Source: an uncultured Verrucomicrobiales bacterium
GTDB lineage: Bacteria; Verrucomicrobiota; Verrucomicrobiia; Verrucomicrobiales; Akkermansiaceae
Length of the DNA stretch: 21,216 nucleotides
Assembly (NCBI GenBank): GCA_937916135.1
Contig: CALFTQ010000082.1
Coordinates: 1 to 21,216 of the forward strand
Direction: 5' to 3'
Shown: one piece after another, positions 15,537 to 21,216 of the stretch
Layout of the letters: each line of letters starts with the position of its first letter
Numbering within the stretch: the stretch's first letter is position 1
Notes under the pieces: generated by a model
Databases searched by the model: none
What the model saw: only the letters and a program-made list of their open reading frames with translations
What the model was told of the DNA's origin: nothing
Made by a program: the position numbers and the translations under genes

Positions 15537-15721
15537 GCATAAAGCCACACGCACGTGTCCCAAAGATTTGGTAAGCAATAGAAACATCAGCAACATTTTG
15601 GAAAAAGCCCCTATCTGCTCGACAAATTCCAATTTATCGAGATTAGTACTCAAACTTTGGGACACGTGTGCTTGCGAGCATATCTCCAGCAATCATGCAC
15701 CTCAGTGGCGTAGCTTTATGC
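15537..15721. repeat. Nested inverted repeat in the 425-bp gap between sulfatase and giant repeat protein
   Basis: The gap 15478-15902 has no convincing gene and is visibly AT-richer than its flanks. It holds three nested arm pairs: GCATAAAGC (15537-15545 with 15713-15721, perfect 9 bp), CACGTGTCCCAAAG (15552-15565 with 15655-15668, perfect 14 bp) and an inner hairpin (15618-15628 with 15631-15641, 10 of 11 bp; the mismatch becomes a G-U pair in minus-strand RNA). A further palindrome, CAAATTT-A-AAATTTG, lies at 15744-15758. Overlapping small reading frames on both strands (15535-15759 plus, 15474-15692 minus) are probably by-products. A decayed miniature transposable element or a structured regulatory region are both possible. 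No transposase or clear target duplication is seen. Confidence 0.7.
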
Positions 15722-15902
15722 CCCTGTGGGATGGTAATGGATCCAAATTTAAAATTTGAAAATAACTACACAGTTTAAGCTGTACAGGTTGTTGAGAAAA
15801 TGGTAGCATCTAGTACATGTAGTGAGAGGGAGATATGGAGGGGCCTGCTGGCTCTTACATCTCCACTGATAGCGTTTACCTGAATGTTTACTTCTTCTTC
15901 CC

Positions 15903-18900
15903 ATGTCCACCATTGATGGAATTTCCTATGTATCGGTAGCTCGTACGGAGTACGTGCTGAATTGCGCTTTAGTTGAAACCGGCTACCAGGCGGGAGATAG
16001 CTTTTCCTTCTCTTTTACGATGGAAGAGATAGCTTTCCTGAACGATTCCTATCCCCTGTTAAAACTGGCGGAGAATTACTATCTGATAGCGCAAGCGAAC
16101 AAATATCTTGGGCTTTCCTATCAGAAGGGGCACATGATGGATAATGGTGATGAAGCAGGAAATGGTAAATCTCTCTGGGAGGAGTCTGATTTGATTGATG
16201 GTGTTAATGTGTACGAGTCAGACGGGTTCTTTTACAGCTGGATTTCCAGGAGCTCTTCGGGGGGGATTAATCAAACGAATATTTCCAAAGCGGTTGTTAC
16301 GGTGAGTACGGATGGTGTCGATTCCGTGGTGGAGGTTTATTGCCCGCATGATGGGCGACGTTCACGAATTACTCTCAAAAACATAGTTTTTAATCTTTAC
16401 GATTTCAGCTTCCCTGAGGAATCAGACGAAGAGGAAACTGGAAGTTATCATGGCCGGATTCAGAATGTGAGTGGCACGGTTACGTTGAATGGCGTGGAGT
16501 ATTCCCTCTTCACCAATGAATTTGCCTTGAAATGGGCCGGTACGGAGGAAAACCACGAGTGGAATACGGATGAAAGTAACACCATCTGGGTAAGTGAGGC
16601 CAATGGGGCTGCTTCCTACATGCCGGGCGATGAAGTGTACTTTGAGGATTCCGGCTTCAGAACTGTTTCTATCAACTCTGATGTACAGGCACGCATCATC
16701 ACCGTGATGTCAGATATCACGTTCGAGATGGCGGATGGACTGTCGCTCGCTGCGTCTAATCGCTTGGAAGTTGTGGAGGGAGCTACCCTTACCCTGGCTA
16801 CCCAGGGGCAGGTGAGTCTGGACGTTTCAATCGATGGCCCGGGCAGTGTCATTTTCAGTGAGGGTACCTGGCTGCTGAATCAGTCTATGGCGGACGGGGT
16901 CTCCATCAAAGTGGCAGATGGTGTGAACCTGCATCTGGCCGAGGGGGTGGTTCTGAATCTGGATGACACCACGTTAGGCTCGTTCGGCTCCATCACCGCC
17001 GAGGGGGCGCAGAGCGGTATGGTCAGCAGCACGGCGGGTTACGAGTTCAGCGTGATGGAGGGGCAGAGTATCATCCTGACCAACGGCTCCGGCCTCCGGC
17101 TCAGCGGTGAGGGAACATGGCTGGGTGTGTATGAAGGCGGCCTCTTGCAGATGGATGGCGGCACTCTGGAGACCGGCACTCTGGAATCTGCCGGCACGGT
17201 CACCCTTTCCGGTACTACGCTGGTGGGAGATGTCGTCAACCACAGCAGCCTGAGCATGACCGATTGCCGCTGCTCCGGCTACATCTCTGCTGAGGCAGGT
17301 TCGGAAACCGTACTCGATGACGTGACCTGCGCGTTCATGTTTGTGAGCGATGACCACTCCGTCTCCGTGGGCGAAAAAGGCCTTACCCTTACGGATGAAG
17401 ACGGCCTGTACCTCTACGATTTCTCCGGTAACACTGCAACTCTCTTTTCCAGTCTGGGCAATCTTTCCACGGCGGAGGATGCCTATGTCGTCATCTCCGG
17501 CGAGAGCATCGGCTCTGCCATTCTGGTCTCCTCTTCCGCCTTCCCCCAGGGTTATGTGCTGGATGCTTCCGCTGAACCGATTCTCCTTCCCTCCGGTGGA
17601 TACCTTATCCTGGAGCAGGGGGCCGTGCTGAATCCCAATGGCAACACGCTCGTGGTGGAAGGTTCGTTGAATGTCGCGTTCGAGACGGAGACCGTCGCCA
17701 TCGAAAGCCCCGCGGACGGGTCTGTGCTGTGGGTGAATGGCGGCAGCATCAACCTTGCCCAGGCCAGCGTCAACCTCAGCGGGGCGAGCAGCGGCGTGCT
17801 CGTCGAATCCGGCAGCTTTACCATGATTGGCGGCAGCTACACTGCCGATGTGCTCGACATCTATGATTCCGCCACCCTGAACGGCACAGCCGTGGATGCC
17901 GGAGTCTATTGCGATGGCGCCCTCTCCATGACGGATGTGACCAGCTCCAGCTTCATTGATGCTGCAGCCGGCAGCTCTGTCTCCCTGGATGGGGTGAGCT
18001 GCGCCTCCCTGTACGTGAGCGATGATTCCTCCGTGACCGTAAGCGGCGATGGGCTCACCCTTACCGAGCAGTCAGCCCTTTACCTGGAAGACTTCACAGG
18101 CAGTATCGACACGCTGGTGCAGAATCTTGGCTCCGTTACTACCGTGCAAAGTGCCTATATCGTCCTTTCCTCTGAGGTTGAAGAAGGCCCGGCCCAGATC
18201 GGCGTTTCCGAACTCAAGACATACGAGGCTTTCGCTGGCGGCTATGTGCTGCAGGAAAGCAGCAGCTTCACCCTTGCTTCCGGGAAGGAACTTGTCCTGG
18301 ATGCTTCCTGCCGCCTGGATTTGAACGGCTCCGCCCTCAGCATCGCCGGCCGCCTGGAGGCCCGGGAGAGCGCCGTTATTACCGACCCCACCGGCCTTTC
18401 CAACCTGAGCGTTGAGGGCGGCTCTTTCTACCTGAGTGGCTCCTCCATCGACCTCTCCGGTGATTCGAGCCGCTGCTCCGTCTCTTCCTCCGCCTTGCTG
18501 GACATGACCGGTGGTAAGCTGCATGCCGGCATCATCAACCTGGATGCCTCCAGCAACGCTGCGCTGCGGTCCGTGGAAATTGAGGGCGCTATGCTCAACT
18601 ATGGCACACTGATTTTGTCCGGTGGCACCTTCACAACCGGTGGCCTTGCCGTCATGAGCGGAGCAGAGCTTTACCTGGCCGATACAGTCCTCCCCGAGCT
18701 CGTTGTGCAAAGCCAGGCCTCCGGCGAGTTGTATAACTCCTCCGGGCTGCGCAAGCTTACACTTTCCATGGGGGCCGAGCTCGATATCAAGGGCAATGAC
18801 TTCACCGGGCTCGAGAGCTTCACCCTCACCGATGTGGCCGATGGGCAGTATATCGAACTCGGCGATAACAACTGGGGCACTGAGGATAAGGCCGAAATCT

Positions 18901-21216
18901 TTGCCTCCCTTGGTGAGTATGCCCAGTATGTCACCCTCGGTGGCACCACCAGCGCCCAGGTGGAAGCCAGTCGATTCTATGTCAATAATCTCAATACCTC
19001 CGGCGAGGGCTCTCTGACCGCAGCCATCATCGCGGTAAATGCCTACACCGGCGATGCCACACCCTCCATCTTCATAGATGAATCCATTGCGGCAAGTTCT
19101 CTCAATCTCACTTCTTCCCCTGTCATCACCAGATCTTGCCGGATTGTGGGCCATGGCTTCACTATCACTGGAAGCGGCCTTTCCTCCTCCGCCGCTCTCG
19201 ATATCTCAGACCTTACCCTCTCCCGCGTTGAGCTCTCCGGCGCTGCTTCCCTGTCTGCTCAGCTGCTGACCCTCACCGGCCAGGAGGCCATCCGCCTCTC
19301 GAATTGGAACGGTTCCATTGATTTCTCCGGTATCTCCACTACGTCAGAAGGTGCCTACGTAGGCGTCTCTTCCCTCGCCACCTGCACCCTGCGTGCCATT
19401 CCTGAGGGCAAGCTCAGCGGCGGGTATCGCTCATACTCGGATGTTGATGTCCAGAGCGGCGCAACGGTCACGCTGGAGGAAGGCGTGTGCCTGACGATGC
19501 AGGATTACCACCGTCTGTATGTGAAAGGTACGCTGGTGGCAGAGTATGCAGAGGAAGCCATAGCCATAGCCGGTACCGCTTTGACCAACTTCGTCTCTAT
19601 CTATGACGGTGGTAAGCTGCAGCTGAAGAATGCCAGCGTGGAAGGGGTGAGTACGATTTCCGTGTACACTGGCGGCACCCTGGAGATGACAGGGGGCATG
19701 CTGGAGACCCGCTATAATAAGGTGGAGATACGCTCTGGCGCGACTGCCACGCTCAACGGTGTGACGGTGAAGGATGTCATCCATGTCGTTGATGGAGCCA
19801 CTGTGACCGGCAGTGACAACACCTTTACCAGATTGGAGACCTTCCGACTGGGCGGTTATAACTCATACTTCACCGGCGGCACGGCTGGCTTGCTGGCTGT
19901 CATCGGTTCGTCCGCAGAAGGCGCCTATATCGGCGTGTACAATCTGGGCACCTGCACCCTGTCGGCAGATACGGAGGGCAAGCTCAGCGGCGGGTATCGC
20001 TCATACGGGCATGTTGAAGTCAAGAGCGGCGCAACGGTCACGCTGGAGGAAGGCGTGTGCCTGACGATGCAGGATGGCCACCGCCTGTATGTGAAAGGTA
20101 CGCTGGTGTCCGAGTATGCAGAGGAAGCCGTAGCCATAGCCGGTACCGCTTCGTCCGACTACGTCAGTATCTATGACGGTGGTAAGCTGCAGCTGAAGAA
20201 TGCCAGCGTGGAAGGGGTGAGTACGATTTCCGTGTACACTGGCGGCACCCTGGAGATGACAGGGGGCATGCTGGAGACCCGCTATAATAAGGTGGAGATA
20301 CGCTCTGGCGCGACTGCCACGCTCAACGGTGTGACGGTGAAGGATGTCATCCATGTCGTTGATGGAGCTACTGTGACCGGCAGTGACAACACCTTTACCA
20401 GATTGGAGACCTTCCGACTGGGCGGTTATAACTCATACTTCACCGGCGGCACGGCTGGCTTGCTGGCTGTCATCGGTTCGTCCGCAGAAGGCGCCTATAT
20501 CGGCGTGTACAATCTGGGCACCTGCACCCTGTCGGCAGATACGGAGGGCAAGCTCAGCGGCGGGTATCGCTCATACACGACAGTTGAAGTCCAGAGCGGC
20601 GCAACGGTCACGCTGGAAGAAGGCGTGTGCCTGACGATGCAGGATGGCAACCGCCTGTATGTGAAAGGTACGCTGGTGGCAGAGTACGCAGAGGAAGCCG
20701 TAGCCATAGCCGGTACCGCTTCGTCCGACTACGTCAGTATCTATGACGGTGGTAAGCTGCAGCTGAAGAATGCCAGCGTGGAAGGGGTGAGTACGATTTC
20801 CGTGTACACTGGCGGCACCCTGGAGATGACAGGGGGCATGCTGGAGACCCGCTATAATAAGGTGGAGATACGCTCTGGCGCGACTGCCACGCTCAACGGT
20901 GTGACGGTGAAGGATGTCATCTGTGTCGTTGATGGAGCCACTGTGACCGGCAGTGACAACACCTTTACCAGATTGGAGACCTTCCGACTGGGCGGTTATA
21001 ACTCATACTTCACCGGCGGCACGGCTGGCTTGCTGGCTGTCATCGGTTCGTCCGCAGAAGGCGCCTATATCGGCGTGTACAATCTGGGCACCTGCACCCT
21101 GTCGGCAGATACGGAAGGCAAGCTCAGCAGCGGGTATCGCTCATACTCGTCGGATGTTAAAGTCCAGAGCGGCGCAACGGTCACGCTGGAGGAAGGCGTG
21201 TGCCTGACGATGCAGG
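15903..21216 (+). CDS. Giant beta-rich repeat protein, surface adhesin/autotransporter-passenger type (3' end outside the window)
   Basis: The frame is open from the ATG at 15903 to the window end: 1,771 codons without a stop. An in-frame stop at 15870-15872 limits the start, and no better in-frame start lies between. Residues 1-180 are a beta-sandwich-like N-terminal domain I cannot name. Residues 209-285 (KWAGTEENHEW, PGDEVYFEDSG, then a VxI-rich stretch and a GATLTL end) resemble the W-x-G...G-D-x-V-x-F module of T5SS/PEP-CTERM-associated repeat proteins. From about 290 on, Gly/Ser/Thr-rich short strands (xGGxLxLxxGAxL, ATLNGTxV) suggest a beta-helix. The final part is 190-residue near-identical units. 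Unexpectedly, no signal peptide precedes the N-terminal domain, and no SD or convincing promoter is seen. The AT-richer 5' kilobase differs from neighbouring genes. A C-terminal anchor, if any, lies outside the window. A role in adhesion or surface display is inference. Confidence 0.85.
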   Translation, partial: MSTIDGISYVSVARTEYVLNCALVETGYQAGDSFSFSFTMEEIAFLNDSYPLLKLAENYYLIAQANKYLGLSYQKGHMMDNGDEAGNGKSLWEESDLIDGVNVYESDGFFYSWISRSSSGGINQTNISKAVVTVSTDGVDSVVEVYCPHDGRRSRITLKNIVFNLYDFSFPEESDEEETGSYHGRIQNVSGTVTLNGVEYSLFTNEFALKWAGTEENHEWNTDESNTIWVSEANGAASYMPGDEVYFEDSGFRTVSINSDVQARIITVMSDITFEMADGLSLAASNRLEVVEGATLTLATQGQVSLDVSIDGPGSVIFSEGTWLLNQSMADGVSIKVADGVNLHLAEGVVLNLDDTTLGSFGSITAEGAQSGMVSSTAGYEFSVMEGQSIILTNGSGLRLSGEGTWLGVYEGGLLQMDGGTLETGTLESAGTVTLSGTTLVGDVVNHSSLSMTDCRCSGYISAEAGSETVLDDVTCAFMFVSDDHSVSVGEKGLTLTDEDGLYLYDFSGNTATLFSSLGNLSTAEDAYVVISGESIGSAILVSSSAFPQGYVLDASAEPILLPSGGYLILEQGAVLNPNGNTLVVEGSLNVAFETETVAIESPADGSVLWVNGGSINLAQASVNLSGASSGVLVESGSFTMIGGSYTADVLDIYDSATLNGTAVDAGVYCDGALSMTDVTSSSFIDAAAGSSVSLDGVSCASLYVSDDSSVTVSGDGLTLTEQSALYLEDFTGSIDTLVQNLGSVTTVQSAYIVLSSEVEEGPAQIGVSELKTYEAFAGGYVLQESSSFTLASGKELVLDASCRLDLNGSALSIAGRLEARESAVITDPTGLSNLSVEGGSFYLSGSSIDLSGDSSRCSVSSSALLDMTGGKLHAGIINLDASSNAALRSVEIEGAMLNYGTLILSGGTFTTGGLAVMSGAELYLADTVLPELVVQSQASGELYNSSGLRKLTLSMGAELDIKGNDFTGLESFTLTDVADGQYIELGDNNWGTEDKAEIFASLGEYAQYVTLGGTTSAQVEASRFYVNNLNTSGEGSLTAAIIAVNAYTGDATPSIFIDESIAASSLNLTSSPVITRSCRIVGHGFTITGSGLSSSAALDISDLTLSRVELSGAASLSAQLLTLTGQEAIRLSNWNGSIDFSGISTTSEGAYVGVSSLATCTLRAIPEGKLSGGYRSYSDVDVQSGATVTLEEGVCLTMQDYHRLYVKGTLVAEYAEEAIAIAGTALTNFVSIYDGGKLQLKNASVEGVSTISVYTGGTLEMTGGMLETRYNKVEIRSGATATLNGVTVKDVIHVVDGATVTGSDNTFTRLETFRLGGYNSYFTGGTAGLLAVIGSSAEGAYIGVYNLGTCTLSADTEGKLSGGYRSYGHVEVKSGATVTLEEGVCLTMQDGHRLYVKGTLVSEYAEEAVAIAGTASSDYVSIYDGGKLQLKNASVEGVSTISVYTGGTLEMTGGMLETRYNKVEIRSGATATLNGVTVKDVIHVVDGATVTGSDNTFTRLETFRLGGYNSYFTGGTAGLLAVIGSSAEGAYIGVYNLGTCTLSADTEGKLSGGYRSYTTVEVQSGATVTLEEGVCLTMQDGNRLYVKGTLVAEYAEEAVAIAGTASSDYVSIYDGGKLQLKNASVEGVSTISVYTGGTLEMTGGMLETRYNKVEIRSGATATLNGVTVKDVICVVDGATVTGSDNTFTRLETFRLGGYNSYFTGGTAGLLAVIGSSAEGAYIGVYNLGTCTLSADTEGKLSSGYRSYSSDVKVQSGATVTLEEGVCLTMQ
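19404..21216 (+). repeat. Tandem array of 570-bp (190-residue) near-identical units
   Basis: Units begin at 19404, 19974, 20544 and 21114 (each at GAG/GAA-GGC-AAG-CTC-AGC); the last is cut by the window end after 103 bases. The period is exactly 570 bp and stays in frame. By eye, units 1 and 2 differ at about 18 positions and units 2 and 3 at about 14 (roughly 97% identity), with identical runs of over 170 bases. Unit 4 carries one extra codon near its start. The preceding sequence (from about 19347) is a clearly diverged copy. Each unit has two cysteines (EEGVCLTM and LGTCTL). Confidence 0.96.

Noticed and set aside
15474..15692. 72-codon minus-strand ORF whose stop overlaps the sulfatase ATG (ATGA)
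   Set aside because: The arrangement would fit translational coupling, but the ORF lies across the inverted repeat and the candidate promoter is inside its 3' end; there is no ribosome site or recognisable protein.
15781..15809. Possible promoter TGTACA-17-TAGCAT for the giant gene
   Set aside because: Only 4 of 6 matches in each box, within an AT-rich gap where such matches are expected by chance.
18072..19154. 360-codon minus-strand frame within the repeat-protein region
   Set aside because: The plus-strand frame is continuous through the whole region with a consistent beta-repeat pattern; the antisense frame is Gly/Ala-rich with no motif.
19404..21216. CRISPR array or insertion-sequence copies
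   Set aside because: The 570-bp units are contiguous without spacers, exactly in frame and part of one long coding sequence.

Overview
The window is a 5'-to-3' slice of a GC-rich bacterial chromosome. It most likely comes from the PVC group, and my best guess is a Verrucomicrobiota gut lineage related to Akkermansia. Reasons: ribosomal genes mostly lack Shine-Dalgarno (SD) sites, a mucin-type secreted sulfatase is present, and the window ends inside a giant repeat protein carrying an autotransporter/PEP-CTERM-type passenger module. The assignment is inference, since no rRNA or marker search could be run.

Bases 1-9178 are one long plus-strand translation operon: rpsG (only its first few bases missing), fusA, rpsJ, rplC, rplD, rplW, rplB, rpsS, an inserted exported coiled-coil protein, rplV, rpsC, rplP, rpmC, rpsQ and rplN, closed by a strong intrinsic terminator. 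Three things are unusual. There is no tuf between fusA and rpsJ. A non-ribosomal exported protein sits between rpsS and rplV. The operon ends after rplN instead of running into rplX-rplE. Most genes start after A/C-rich leaders without SD, with A at -3 in 11 of 14 cases.

Bases 9266-15515 carry accessory housekeeping genes. A plus-strand lipoprotein alpha/beta hydrolase has a near-consensus promoter that ends only 6 bases before its ATG. It converges, with an 86-bp overlap, on a minus-strand pair (hotdog thioesterase and a five-helix membrane protein) that has its own near-consensus promoter. Also on the minus strand are a shortened S-adenosylhomocysteine-hydrolase-like NAD-binding protein and an exported family S1 sulfatase with its terminator. 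Several of these promoters leave almost no 5' untranslated region.

Bases 15478-15902 are an AT-richer non-coding gap holding a nested inverted repeat. From 15903 to the end (and beyond) runs one uninterrupted reading frame of at least 1,771 codons: a beta-rich surface or secreted repeat protein. Its upstream repeats are diverged, but its last 1.8 kb is a tandem array of 570-bp (190-residue) units about 97% identical to each other. Copy-to-copy change is concentrated in a few short sites.
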